A stretch of DNA of 64,000 nucleotides from Paenibacillus glycinis (GCF_009909185.1 NZ_JAAAMV010000005.1:124001-188000), one strand, 5' to 3'. Counted from the first letter of the stretch, positions 15,643 through 25,247 are shown. Program-made: numbers and translations. The notes: generated by a model not told the origin, from the letters alone.

Positions 15643-17513
15643 GCGTTCCCCAGCTCCTCCAGCTGCAGCAGGTACAGGCGCGCCGTCGTCTTGGCCGTCT
15701 TCACGATCCGAGCGGCGATGTCCGCCGTCAGCATGGGATGTCGCACGACCGCTTCCAGCCGTTCGAAATGCTTCTCGTCCGAATCGCCGTGGTAGAGCAG
15801 GAACGAGACCTGTTCGTCCGTCAGCCGCAGCTGGTCGCGGATTAGCTCGCCCCAATAGCGCGCCATCCGGCAGCCGAGCCCTTCGATGATCCACATCGCG
15901 CCGATGAGGTCGTACGGATTGTCGCGGCTCGCCCGCTGGAACAGGTAGGCGGACAGCGCCTCGCTGCCGATGTTCTTCTCCCCGGTCCGGATGGCGGCCG
16001 GCTCGCCGCCGACGGCGGCATAATTCCGCTCCAGCAGCTCGTAATCCCGATGCTCGTCGCGCGCATGGGCGATGAACGCCGAGCGGAGATCGATATGCTC
16101 GATCGCGATATAGGACGCCGCGCGGGCGATCCACTGCGAGCCGTCGATAACCTGCTGGCGGATGTTTTCCATCAACGACTTATAATCGTCCAGCGTGAAT
16201 TTACGGCGATACAGCTTATCGATGACGGGAACGCGGGCCAGCCTTTGCTCGAAATCGATCCATACCTGCACGAGCTGGCGCACCAGCCGCTCTTGAACGT
16301 CGTTCGTCCGGTCGTAATCGAGCTGCGGCGCTGCCGGCGGACGCTCTTCGATCGCGGGCCGGCTGCCCTGCCCGAGGGCATGCGATCCCACGACGGTCAG
16401 CAGCATATACGACGTCTGGAAGCGCCCGCTCTCGGGCACCATGCACAGCACCCGCTCGCCCGGAGCCAGATGCCCGCCGTTCAGCAGCTCTTCCAGCATG
16501 ATATAGATCGAGGCCGCGCCCGTGTTTCCCTTCGCGTACAGATTCGTGAACCATTTCTCCTCCGGAATCGTCATCCCGCCGAGGCGCAGCAGCCGGAAGA
16601 TCTCCTCGCGGAAGAAATGGGACGAATAATGGCACACCATCCAATCGATCGCCGCCGGGTCGACCCGTCCCTCCTCCACGAGCTCGAAGAACCGGTTCAC
16701 GCCGACCTTCGGCATCTCGTTCACGAGCCGGATATCCTGCTTCAGGTTCATCGCCCCGTCATCCGCCGCCGCGCGGACGGAAGGGTAATCGAGCCAGGAG
16801 CCGAATGCGCTCCCTTCCTTGTTCGCGCCCGCGTACATGCAGGCCTCGTAGCGGTTCGCATACGAGCGGTTATCGATCCATTCGATCCGCAGGGACAGGC
16901 CCGCCGCCGACGGCCGGTCCTGCAGCACGGCCGCGCCCGCGCCGTCGGAGAGCATGAAGCGGAGAAAATCGGTATCGAACGGCAGCGGTTGGCTCGCATA
17001 AGCCGCCTGCGCCTCGAACCGTTCATGCTTGAACGCGCGGCTCGGAAACTCGCTGGCGCAGGCGACCGCGGCCTTGTGCTCGCCGGACCGCACCTGCAGG
17101 AAGGCGTTCTTCAGCGCATGCATGCCGCTCGCGCATACGCCGTCGTGGGTGGCGGCTTCCATCGCCGGCAGTCCGCTCTCGGCATGGACCATGCTGGCGA
17201 AGCCGGGCACGAGGAGGTCGCCCTGCGTCGTCGCCGCGGCGAGGAATCCGACCTTGTCCTCCAGCGCCTCCGCGCTCCGGTCCAGCGCGTTGCGGATCGC
17301 GTAGGAGGCCATCTCCGCGTTCGAATACAAGCTCCGCTGATCCTTATCGATGGCGTAATGCCGGTAAAGGATGCCATTCTGCTCGAGAATCCGCCGTTTC
17401 GATTTCGAGCCCTTTCCGCCGATCCGGCCGAGGTAATCTTCGATTTCGTCATTGCCCACCGGCTGGCCCGGCAGAAACTTGCCGATGCTCGTGATATAGA
17501 CGGACGTGTTCAT
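15639..17513 (-). CDS. Ketoacyl-ACP synthase III fused to a heme-oxygenase-like diiron-type domain
   Basis: 624-residue two-domain protein. Residues 1-375 are a FabH/KASIII thiolase fold with C127 (DGVCASG), H295 (VCHYSSHF, where FabH has HQAN) and N330 (KGNTGAAS), so the Cys-His-Asn triad is complete. Residues about 400-624 are all-helical with ARDEHRDYE, MWIIEGLG and HGDSDEKH (H575, D579, H582). This resembles the H-X3-D-X2-H and Glu ligands of heme-oxygenase-like diiron enzymes such as UndA and SznF. The start MNTSV has GGAGG 7 nt upstream; an ATG six bases earlier is the alternative. It is coupled to the gene at 14692-15642. A condense-then-oxidise step on an acyl chain is inferred. Confidence 0.82.
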   Translation of the reverse strand: MNTSVYITSIGKFLPGQPVGNDEIEDYLGRIGGKGSKSKRRILEQNGILYRHYAIDKDQRSLYSNAEMASYAIRNALDRSAEALEDKVGFLAAATTQGDLLVPGFASMVHAESGLPAMEAATHDGVCASGMHALKNAFLQVRSGEHKAAVACASEFPSRAFKHERFEAQAAYASQPLPFDTDFLRFMLSDGAGAAVLQDRPSAAGLSLRIEWIDNRSYANRYEACMYAGANKEGSAFGSWLDYPSVRAAADDGAMNLKQDIRLVNEMPKVGVNRFFELVEEGRVDPAAIDWMVCHYSSHFFREEIFRLLRLGGMTIPEEKWFTNLYAKGNTGAASIYIMLEELLNGGHLAPGERVLCMVPESGRFQTSYMLLTVVGSHALGQGSRPAIEERPPAAPQLDYDRTNDVQERLVRQLVQVWIDFEQRLARVPVIDKLYRRKFTLDDYKSLMENIRQQVIDGSQWIARAASYIAIEHIDLRSAFIAHARDEHRDYELLERNYAAVGGEPAAIRTGEKNIGSEALSAYLFQRASRDNPYDLIGAMWIIEGLGCRMARYWGELIRDQLRLTDEQVSFLLYHGDSDEKHFERLEAVVRHPMLTADIAARIVKTAKTTARLYLLQLEELGNA

Positions 17514-17586
17514 GCGCATGCCTCCATTCCCGTATTCGCAGGTAGCTGCGTGCCCTAATCATCGGCGCGGACGCCCCGGATGCCTA

Positions 17587-17681
17587 GTACCATCTTTCCT
17601 TGGTACCCTTGGCGGGCAATGGCAAAGCCCGGTCCGCAGTCGGACCGGTTAATGGCCTTAAGGATCGCCAGTGCCCGCCAA
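17587..17681. other. Highly structured intergenic element with nested hairpins
   Basis: Between the divergent KASIII-fusion and Kelch genes: GTACCA/TGGTAC at 17587-17606; then an outer 15-bp stem TTGGCGGGCAATGGC (17609) with GCCAGTGCCCGCCAA (17667), one mismatch; it encloses the perfect hairpin CCGGTCCG-CAGT-CGGACCGG (17629-17648) and the palindrome CCTTAAGG. No good gene covers it. It may be a regulatory RNA leader of the Kelch gene, a small RNA, or a repeat element. Structure is seen directly; function is not. Confidence 0.5.
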
Positions 17682-17832
17682 TAATAGGACCGCGCGGTCT
17701 CCGTCGGCAGGTTCGAATCGCCGGCTTCGGCGCAGTCCGCCGACTTCGCTCCTCCGATTCTTTCATTATTCTTTCAGAGGCGGGCGCTATAGTAGAACTG
17801 ACAAGAACTTGGATTACGAGGTGGTCGCATTC

Positions 17833-19131
17833 ATGAAGCTGCATGCGCAAGCAGGGAAACACCGGCTCGCGACGTTGGTTCTGGACATGTTCGGATCGGG
17901 GCAGGTCGCTCCGGCGGAAGCGGCTCCGGCCGCGGCGGAAGGATTCGACCGGTCGCCCTGGAAACAAGAAACGTTCGCAGCCGGCCCGCAGCCGGCCGCG
18001 CGGTTCGCGGCGGCCATGGGCTACGACGAGGATACCGGCGAGACCGTGCTGTTCGGCGGCGCGGACGCCGGCTGCGACGTGATGAACGATACCTGGACAT
18101 GGGACGGAGAGCGGTGGACGGACAGGACGCCGGCCGATCCCGGCGATTCCCCCGCGCCGCGCCAATACGGCGGAATGGTCTACGCCGGCCCCGGAAAGGG
18201 GATGCTGCTGTTCGGCGGCGAGAACCTGGACTACGCCGACAAAACCTGGCTGTGGGACGGAACGAAGTGGAAGGACGCGACGCCGGCCGATGCCGGCGCG
18301 AGCAAGGAGACGGAAGCCGGAACGTACACGGGGGCAGGCCCGGAGACGCGTATCGACGCCGGAACGGATGCCGGCGCTGGCTCGAATACGCTTATCGACG
18401 CCGGAACCGGTGCCGGCTCGGAGGCTCGCGCCATCGCGAATTGGATGCGCAGTCCCTCCCCGCGCATCCAATTCGCGATGGCGTATATCGGGAACGGCGA
18501 GGTGCTGCTTTACGGCGGATTCGGACCCGGCGGCGCCTTGCGGGACACGTGGATCTGGAACGGAACCGGATGGCGCGACGCGACGCCGGCCGATCCGAAC
18601 GACTCCCCGACGAGTTCGCACAGGACCTGCATGGCTTACGACCGGAAGAACAAGCAGGCGGTGCTGTTCGGCGGCTACACGGACGCGCCTCCTTACCTCA
18701 CGAACGCGACCTGGACCTGGGACGGACGCAAATGGACCCTGCGAACGCCCGCGGCCTCCCCATCGCCGCGCGTGTTCGCCAGCATGGCCTATGACGCGAT
18801 CGGCGGGAAGACGATTCTCGTCGGCGGCGAAGCGAACTACGCGCCCAAGCAGGACGCGTGGCTGTGGGACGGCTCGAACTGGACGGAGCAGACGGCATCG
18901 AATCCGCCCGACCTGAGCCTGGCCGCCATGGCGTACGATACCCGCAGGGGCCAATCGGTCCTGTTCGGCGGCTACGACGGCAGCGTCCTGTCCGCGAATA
19001 CCTGGACGCAGCGAATCGCGTGCGCTGCGAACGTGAACGCCCCGCGCCCGGCGACTGCGGGACACGACGCCGCGACCCGCCCGAAGATGGCGCCAGGCTT
19101 CGGATGGATAACAAGCCGGACCCGCGGATAA
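17833..19131 (+). CDS. Kelch-repeat beta-propeller protein
   Basis: 432-residue protein built from at least five Kelch units, each with the pattern VLFGG...TWTWDG-W (for example near residues 72, 118, 225, 280, 330 and 375). Between the second and third units is an Ala/Gly/Thr-rich low-complexity insert with repeated TDAGAG-type pieces (about residues 155-195). The start ATG has GAGGTGG 8 nt upstream; no convincing signal peptide is seen, though the first 45 residues are Ala-rich. A strong terminator follows. It probably binds a ligand or surface component; no enzymatic residues of galactose oxidase are evident. It is divergent from the KASIII-fusion operon, with no proven link. Confidence 0.78.
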   Translation: MKLHAQAGKHRLATLVLDMFGSGQVAPAEAAPAAAEGFDRSPWKQETFAAGPQPAARFAAAMGYDEDTGETVLFGGADAGCDVMNDTWTWDGERWTDRTPADPGDSPAPRQYGGMVYAGPGKGMLLFGGENLDYADKTWLWDGTKWKDATPADAGASKETEAGTYTGAGPETRIDAGTDAGAGSNTLIDAGTGAGSEARAIANWMRSPSPRIQFAMAYIGNGEVLLYGGFGPGGALRDTWIWNGTGWRDATPADPNDSPTSSHRTCMAYDRKNKQAVLFGGYTDAPPYLTNATWTWDGRKWTLRTPAASPSPRVFASMAYDAIGGKTILVGGEANYAPKQDAWLWDGSNWTEQTASNPPDLSLAAMAYDTRRGQSVLFGGYDGSVLSANTWTQRIACAANVNAPRPATAGHDAATRPKMAPGFGWITSRTRG

Positions 19132-19169
19132 AACGGACATATGCCGCGATGCAGCAGGCGCGCGCAACG

Positions 19170-19211
19170 AAAAGAGGGTGGACCGGCCAAGGCCGATTCA
19201 CCCTCTTTTTC
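19170..19211 (+). terminator. Intrinsic terminator of the Kelch gene
   Basis: An 11-bp stem AAAAGAGGGTG/CACCCTCTTTT encloses a GGCCAAGGCC loop and ends in a T run on the plus strand. The A-rich 5' side could let it work in both directions. Confidence 0.85.
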
Positions 19212-19215
19212 AATG

Positions 19216-19300
19216 GATTCCTGCATTATTGATTGCAGTATTTCGATTCCTGCATCTTTGATTCCCGCATTTAATGAGCCCCGCATTTCGCTATACGAAA
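19216..19300. repeat. Second cluster of TTCCTGCA/TGCAG-type repeats
   Basis: ATTCCTGCATTATTGATTGC, GATTCCTGCATCTTTGATTC, CCCGCATTTAATGAG and CCCCGCATTTCGCT follow each other at roughly 20-bp spacing and match the motif family at 5034-5220. It lies between the Kelch terminator and the end of the GH38 gene. Confidence 0.5.
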
Positions 19301-19336
19301 ATTCAGCTCATTCTGCGAATTCGACGCCAAGCGGCG

Positions 19337-22096
19337 TTATTTCGCCGCCTCGATGCCGACCGTATAGATCTCGCACGGCCCGAGCTCCGCCGCGAACGAA
19401 CCGTTGGCGCCTTCGCCGGACGGCTGCAGGCGTTGGCCCGCTTGCTCGAGCACGTCGCTCGCATACGCCCCCGCGACCGTGCCGACGTTCGGCTGCGCCT
19501 GCAGCTTCGCGGCTTCCGGACGCATGTTGAACCAGCGCAGCATGAGGTCGCCCGTCGCTTCCGCGATCTTGGCCGAGGAGAACGCGATGCCTTCGCCTTC
19601 CCATGCCAGGAACGCGTGCACCGGCGGGATCGTTCCGCCGTGAACGCCGGTTTGGACATGGGTCCACGGCGCTTGGAATTGATACGCGGACGCATACGCG
19701 CCCGTCGCCGCGCCGTCGCCGCCGTGCGGAAGTATCAGCAGCTCGACCGTATGCTCGCCGAGGCACTGCGCCTCCGGCGTCGGGAAGACGCCCCAGTCGC
19801 CCAGCTCGGCGACCGAGCGGAGCAGCGTGACGGCAATCGTGTTGCGGCCGTCGCGCAGCACTTCGTATTCGTTCAACCCTCTGTTCGCGACCGTCAAGCC
19901 CTGCGCGCCGTCGCTGACGTCGGCAAAGGCTTGCTGATGCTGCGCGTTGCTCGGGTTCTCCCATTCGGCGGCCGGCTCGTTGTCGCGAACCGCCACTTCG
20001 AAGATCGCGTCGGCACGATGCACGGACGAGACGAGGTCGGTCGGGAACAAGGCCCGCACGCGATGGTCCTTCGCCTGGTTATCGAACGTCGTGCGGATGC
20101 CCACGCCGCGGCCGGAGCGCTCCAGGCTGACGACGGTGCGGATCGTGAACGGCACGAAGTCCGTCGAACGGCCGGCTTTGCGTTCGGGATAATAGACGGC
20201 TTCCTGCTTCTCCTGCTCGAACAGCTCGTCGGCCGATGCCGGGATCGACCAATGGTGCACGATCTCGAACGCGGCGCGGTAGGCGGTGTCTTCGATCACG
20301 CGGATCTCTGCCGCGAGACCCTTGGTCGTGAGCGCCGGCTCGCCGTCCGGCTGCTTGAACATGTACTCGTTGCCGATGTCTCCGACATCCTCGAAGATCA
20401 GCAGATCGCGGTACGTGCGTCCGCTCGCGATATCCGTTACCGCCAAGGTTCCGTCCTCGGCGATCTCGATGCCGAGGTTGCCGTTCGCCAGCGAGCGGGC
20501 TCCGGTCACGAGCGACGACGCCGATGCGGCGGCGTCAGCGCCGAGCACCCAGGCGTAAGCCTTCAGGCCGAGCGCCGGCACGTCGGCCGCTTCGAACGTC
20601 AGCTTCACGCGGCGCGTCCAATACGGCTGGCGGAACTTGTCGTCCGGCAGGTCGTAGCCGAACTGCAGGCCGAGATCTTCCACCGAATGGGCGACGGCAT
20701 TGCCGTCCGCATCCACGAGCGTGCGGCCCTCGATCGAGAGGTCCTTCATCATGCGCATCATTTCGTTCGGGGCGATGCCTTCGCGGTAATACACGCGCGC
20801 AACGTCCAATTCGACTTCCACGACGCCGCTGCGTTCCCAGCCCGTCGTGTTGAATGCGACGAGCGGCAGCGCGTCCTTGCCGTATCCCGCGAACGCGCTC
20901 GTATCGACGGCGCCGGCAACCGCATGCTTGCTGTCGTCGACGATCGTCTCCGCCACATGGCGGCTCTTATCGAACCGGGTGACCATCTCGCGGTGCACCT
21001 CGTCGACGCTGCATCCGCAGATGCTGTCGTGCGGATGGTTCTGCATGAGCGTTTTCCAAGCGTACTTCAGCAGGTGATGCGGATACTTGGCCTTGCCCGT
21101 CAGATGCGCGAAGGCGGCAAGCGGCTCGGCGACCTTCTCGAGGATCGTTTGCCCGACCTGGTTCATCTGTTTCAAGTAAACGCGGGCGGACGCCGTGTTC
21201 ACGAGCGTCGACCAGCCGTCCGTCCGCTGGCTGCGCAGCTCGCCGCGCACGACGGACAGCTGCTTGTCCGCGAGCGACGCCTTCAGCGACGCCAGGTAAT
21301 CCGGGAAGTTCGAATGGACGAAATCCGTATCCGGGTACAGCTTGCGCGCGACGCGGATCGCTTCGGCCAGATCCGTCTGAATCGGCTGGTGATCGCAGCC
21401 GTTCATGAACAGCAGCTGCCCCGTCGACGCGTACTTGCCCGCGTCGGCCAGCTTGCGCTCCCAATATTCCTTGGCCTCCGCCTCGTCCACGGGCACCTCG
21501 TTGCCGTTGCTGTACCAGTTGGCGAACAGGATGCCGAGCACGCGCGAGCCGTCCGGTCCTTCCCATACGAGCTCCGAGAAGGACGACTCGTACGCGGAAT
21601 CCGAGACCATGTTGTTGAAGCCCGTCGGCTTGACGCCGCGGCCGAACACCGCGTTGTCGATGCCCGCCTGCTTCATGAGCTGCGGCGCTTGGCCGATGTT
21701 GCCGAAGGTGTCGGGGAAGTACCCGACCTTCGCGATCGTGCCGTAATGCGAAGCATCTTGGTGCCCGATTTGCAGGTTCCGCACGTTCGCTTCGCTGCTC
21801 GTCAGGAACGCATCCTGCAGCACGTACCACGGGCCGATATGGATGCGGCCCTCGCGGATCCAGTGCTCCAGGCGCTCCCGTTGGTCCGGGCGCACCTGCA
21901 GGTAATCCTCGATGATGATCGTCTGTCCGTCGAGATAGAAGCTGCGGTATTCCGCGTCGTTCTCCAGCGTGTCCATCAGCGTATCCATCAGCGCGATGAG
22001 CCGCACGTGGTGTTTCTCGTAAGGCAGGTACCATTCGCGGTCCCAATGCGTGTGCGAGATGATATGCGCCGTTCTTTTATTGTCCGCGTTCGCCAT
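19337..22096 (-). CDS. GH38 alpha-mannosidase
   Basis: 919-residue cytoplasmic retaining alpha-mannosidase. Zinc ligands are in HTHWDREW (H15, H17, D19), the nucleophile Asp in GYFPDTFGN (D129), and a further zinc His in NHPHDSICGCSVDEVH. The full GH38 layout is present: N-terminal catalytic barrel, helical middle, C-terminal beta domains. AAAGGAGA precedes the ATG by 8 nt, and the start overlaps the end of the clan GH-A gene by 20 bp. It is last in the LplABC/GH125/GH-A operon, so it likely trims alpha-mannosides brought in by the importer. Linkage specificity is not readable. Confidence 0.95.
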   Translation of the reverse strand: MANADNKRTAHIISHTHWDREWYLPYEKHHVRLIALMDTLMDTLENDAEYRSFYLDGQTIIIEDYLQVRPDQRERLEHWIREGRIHIGPWYVLQDAFLTSSEANVRNLQIGHQDASHYGTIAKVGYFPDTFGNIGQAPQLMKQAGIDNAVFGRGVKPTGFNNMVSDSAYESSFSELVWEGPDGSRVLGILFANWYSNGNEVPVDEAEAKEYWERKLADAGKYASTGQLLFMNGCDHQPIQTDLAEAIRVARKLYPDTDFVHSNFPDYLASLKASLADKQLSVVRGELRSQRTDGWSTLVNTASARVYLKQMNQVGQTILEKVAEPLAAFAHLTGKAKYPHHLLKYAWKTLMQNHPHDSICGCSVDEVHREMVTRFDKSRHVAETIVDDSKHAVAGAVDTSAFAGYGKDALPLVAFNTTGWERSGVVEVELDVARVYYREGIAPNEMMRMMKDLSIEGRTLVDADGNAVAHSVEDLGLQFGYDLPDDKFRQPYWTRRVKLTFEAADVPALGLKAYAWVLGADAAASASSLVTGARSLANGNLGIEIAEDGTLAVTDIASGRTYRDLLIFEDVGDIGNEYMFKQPDGEPALTTKGLAAEIRVIEDTAYRAAFEIVHHWSIPASADELFEQEKQEAVYYPERKAGRSTDFVPFTIRTVVSLERSGRGVGIRTTFDNQAKDHRVRALFPTDLVSSVHRADAIFEVAVRDNEPAAEWENPSNAQHQQAFADVSDGAQGLTVANRGLNEYEVLRDGRNTIAVTLLRSVAELGDWGVFPTPEAQCLGEHTVELLILPHGGDGAATGAYASAYQFQAPWTHVQTGVHGGTIPPVHAFLAWEGEGIAFSSAKIAEATGDLMLRWFNMRPEAAKLQAQPNVGTVAGAYASDVLEQAGQRLQPSGEGANGSFAAELGPCEIYTVGIEAAK

Positions 22097-25000
22097 GGCG
22101 ATCGTCTCCTTTCGTTTCCAAGCCTGCTCCTGCCGGCAGCGCCAGCACTTCCACTTCGTCCGGGCGGTAGACCGCCGTCACGCGTCCGGTCCGGTCGACG
22201 GCGAACAGCACCGCGCGTTCCCGTTCCAGCACGAACGAATACGCGGTTCCCGTCGCGGCGGACTTCACTTCGATCTGCGCGTCATGCGCGTATTCGGACA
22301 CGAAGACGAAGAGCTCGCCGTCCTTGAAGCGGAGACTCCGGCCGTACACGCCGGCCAGGTCGCCGCCCTTGATCCATTCCAGCTCCCGACGCGCGCCCGA
22401 GACTTCCAGCGCATGCTTGTAAAGCGCCGCGACCGGCTCTGCGCGTTCGTTCAGTTCTATCGGCAGCGGGCACCAGATCAGGCGTCCCTGCCCGTAAGCC
22501 GCCTCCATGACCCGGTCCGCTCCCGCAGGGACGGCATCGGCCGCGCCATAGCCGGCTTCCTTGAACACTTCGGCGATTCTCCGGTGACCGTAAGAGACCG
22601 GATACGCCTTGTCTCCGATCGCGAGCCGTTCCTCGCGGACGACGTTGGCCGGCTTCCGCCGGCCGAACGTATCCGACAGCCGGTCCGCCTCCCGCCAATA
22701 GGCGTCCAAACCGAGCGGCCCCGTGAACAAGAGCGTCGCGCCCGTCCGGTCCACGATGTCCAGCAGCCGCGCGAACGCCTCGTCGGCGAAGTTATGCGCG
22801 GACGGCACGATGATCAGCTTGGCCGGCGCCGCTTCCAGCGCGTCCAGATGGTACTCCGAGACGCCGCGGAACGGCGTCTTCAGCTCGTAGCCGAGCACGC
22901 GCGTCAGGCGCGTCGTCGCGTCGAACGCCAGCTTGCGGTTGGAGAAATCGTTGGAGTACGGGAACACGGCGGCAACGTCCTCCAGCTCGCGCTCCCGGAA
23001 CAGATCGCGGATGCGCTCCATGAAGCTGCCGAACCGGTAGGAGACGTCCGCCTCCGGCTTCTCGGTGCCGTCCGCCCGCAGCGCGCCGATATGGGATTCG
23101 TTCGCGTTGTCCATGTAGAAGTTCGTGTTCCAAATCCACTGCACGGCGCCGGCGCCGCCTGCCGCGAAAGCGTACGCGTACTTGCGTTCCAGCATCGCGC
23201 GCAGCTCTTCCTCGGACCGCTTCGCGAATCCGGCCGGCGTCTCCACGTACATGATGCCCGTCTCCTGCACGACGTTCGGCTTGTCGGCCGTCTTCGCGAA
23301 GATGCCGTCCCACAGCAGATGATCGTTCAGCCACCACGAATGCACGGTCGTGTAATCGACCGCTTCCCCGTAGAAGAACGGCGACGGCCGCTGCGCGCCG
23401 AGCGCCTCGTCCTGGCCGACCGTCACGAGCTGCGACGGATTGCTTTCCCTGATCGCGTCCGCGAGCTGCTTCGCCCAGCGGTTATGCATGTCCATGGAGA
23501 ACAGCGCGTAATCCAGCCAGCGCGTGCCCCGCTTGCCTTGGTGCATGTCCTGCACGTCGAAGTTGATGTCCTCCGGCTCGGGAATCGCCGCCGACGCGAA
23601 ATCCGGCAGCTCGCCCGGGGTCATGCCCCAGCGCTCGCGCAGCTTCGCGATCGTGCCGTGGCGCCCCGCCAGCCATTCCGCGTAGGCCGCCTTCTCGAAC
23701 CGGTCGCGGCTCGAGCGCGGTCCGTCGGAGAAGATCCGCGGCGGATCGAACATCGACGGCTCGTTGATCAGGTCCCAATCGACGTTCGTCGTTTCGCGGT
23801 GACGGCTGACGATGGAGCGGATGAACCGTTTCTGCGCTTCCACGCTGCGCGGGTCGAGGTACGGGTTCGTGCCTTCCCATGTCTCCGGGGTAAAGGAGAA
23901 GAACGTGAACGTCACCTGCAGGCCGTGCCGCTTCGCGGTCATGAAGAACGCGTCAATCGAACGCAATACTTCTTCGGATGCATGCCCGTCCACCTGCATG
24001 ATGTTGCGGTACGCCGTCCAGATGCCCGTGCGGATCCAGTTGATGCCCGCCTTGCGCATCTGCGCCATGTCCCGGTCCCACACCGATACGTTCGGCAGGA
24101 ACAGGAATTTGCGCGCGACGTCCGAGGTCATGTACGTCATGCCGACGACCGGCATCGGCCGGCCGTCCTTCTCGAAGTAATCCCGGCCGCGCGACAGCAG
24201 CCCGCCGGCGTTCAGCAATTCGGCGTCCATGCCCCAGAAGCCTTGGCGAAGCAAGCGCGTCTCGCCGTCCGCGGACTTGGCGACGCAATCCACGTTATAA
24301 TAGCCCGCCCGGATATCCCCGAGCAGCGGAATGCGCTTCAGCTCGAGCTCGGGGCCGACTTCCGCCTCTTGGCGGTAGGCGAACACGGCCGAGCCTTCGT
24401 CGCGGCGGACTTTGATGTCGAACGTCCAGCTCGTCTTGCCCGCCGCGCCGCGTCCCAGCTTCTGCGCCTGCAGCGTCAGCAGCGGCCGCTCATGCAGCTC
24501 GTATGCGGCATAGGCCGGCTTCAGCCACAGCTCGGTCACGCCGGCCGCGCAGAACGCCGCCCACGCTTGCAGCGCCTCGGCTCCGCCGCGCGCGAAGAAT
24601 TCCGCGCCGAGCGGCTGATTGACGAACAGCCAGCGCCCGCCGGCGAAATCGCCCTTCGTGTTCTCCCACAGCACGGCCGGCGCGGCCACCTCGCGCCCTT
24701 CGGCCGAGATGCCCTTGAGCACCGGATAGATATGCGCGTCCATCGGACCGGCCGAGCCCATCTGCAGCGGCAGGTCGCTCGACTTGGTCACGTGCGGCAC
24801 GAGGTTCCACGTGTCCGCGACGTCCAGCAGCGCTTCCCGCCCCTTGAACAGCGGGATGTCTTCGGCAGCCGCCAGCTTCGCGACGGGCGCCGCCTTCACC
24901 GGCAGCATCTCGTGCACGCGCAATTGCCGGTGGTACGCCGTCTGCTCCGGTTCCGCGATCCACTCGCCCGCTTCCTTGCGGACCGGCACGCGGAACGGCG

Positions 25001-25247
25001 CGCCGCCCATGCTGATCAAGCCGCCGCCGCGCTTCAGGAATCCGAGCAGCGCTTCCCAGGCCGCGACCGGAAAATAAGGCGCGTGCAGCGACACGAATAC
25101 GCCGCCGTCCGCACCTTCCAGCCTTGCCGCCAGCCCGTCGGCGCCGCAAACCTCGCCGGCGCCCCGCAGCTGCTCCAACTCCGCTCCGCCTATGGCAGAG
25201 GCGCCCGGAAAGGCGCCATCGTAGAAAACAATCGTTTTATTTACCAT
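22077..25247 (-). CDS. Large clan GH-A glycosidase, GH42-like architecture
   Basis: 1056 residues. An N-terminal beta/gatase-like part (about 1-340) is followed by a TIM barrel (about 345-760) with acid/base Glu in WDLINEPSMFD and a likely nucleophile Glu in VQETGIMYVE. Next comes a glutamine-amidotransferase-like domain (KLIIVPSAHNFADEAFARLL), as in GH42 trimerisation domains, and a small C-terminal beta domain. No signal peptide is seen. It overlaps GH125 by 11 bp upstream and GH38 by 20 bp downstream. In a mannoside operon, a beta-mannosidase, beta-galactosidase or beta-N-acetylhexosaminide activity on an N-glycan core is plausible. I could not place it in a numbered family. Confidence 0.75.
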   Translation of the reverse strand: MVNKTIVFYDGAFPGASAIGGAELEQLRGAGEVCGADGLAARLEGADGGVFVSLHAPYFPVAAWEALLGFLKRGGGLISMGGAPFRVPVRKEAGEWIAEPEQTAYHRQLRVHEMLPVKAAPVAKLAAAEDIPLFKGREALLDVADTWNLVPHVTKSSDLPLQMGSAGPMDAHIYPVLKGISAEGREVAAPAVLWENTKGDFAGGRWLFVNQPLGAEFFARGGAEALQAWAAFCAAGVTELWLKPAYAAYELHERPLLTLQAQKLGRGAAGKTSWTFDIKVRRDEGSAVFAYRQEAEVGPELELKRIPLLGDIRAGYYNVDCVAKSADGETRLLRQGFWGMDAELLNAGGLLSRGRDYFEKDGRPMPVVGMTYMTSDVARKFLFLPNVSVWDRDMAQMRKAGINWIRTGIWTAYRNIMQVDGHASEEVLRSIDAFFMTAKRHGLQVTFTFFSFTPETWEGTNPYLDPRSVEAQKRFIRSIVSRHRETTNVDWDLINEPSMFDPPRIFSDGPRSSRDRFEKAAYAEWLAGRHGTIAKLRERWGMTPGELPDFASAAIPEPEDINFDVQDMHQGKRGTRWLDYALFSMDMHNRWAKQLADAIRESNPSQLVTVGQDEALGAQRPSPFFYGEAVDYTTVHSWWLNDHLLWDGIFAKTADKPNVVQETGIMYVETPAGFAKRSEEELRAMLERKYAYAFAAGGAGAVQWIWNTNFYMDNANESHIGALRADGTEKPEADVSYRFGSFMERIRDLFRERELEDVAAVFPYSNDFSNRKLAFDATTRLTRVLGYELKTPFRGVSEYHLDALEAAPAKLIIVPSAHNFADEAFARLLDIVDRTGATLLFTGPLGLDAYWREADRLSDTFGRRKPANVVREERLAIGDKAYPVSYGHRRIAEVFKEAGYGAADAVPAGADRVMEAAYGQGRLIWCPLPIELNERAEPVAALYKHALEVSGARRELEWIKGGDLAGVYGRSLRFKDGELFVFVSEYAHDAQIEVKSAATGTAYSFVLERERAVLFAVDRTGRVTAVYRPDEVEVLALPAGAGLETKGDDRHGERGQ

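Noticed and set aside
17600..17836. 78-codon plus-strand frame over the structured element
   Set aside because: No ribosome site or family resemblance; the hairpins explain the sequence better.
17584..19167. 527-codon minus-strand frame rich in Arg, Val, Pro and Ala
   Set aside because: Antisense to the Kelch gene, which has repeated recognisable motifs, a ribosome site and a terminator.
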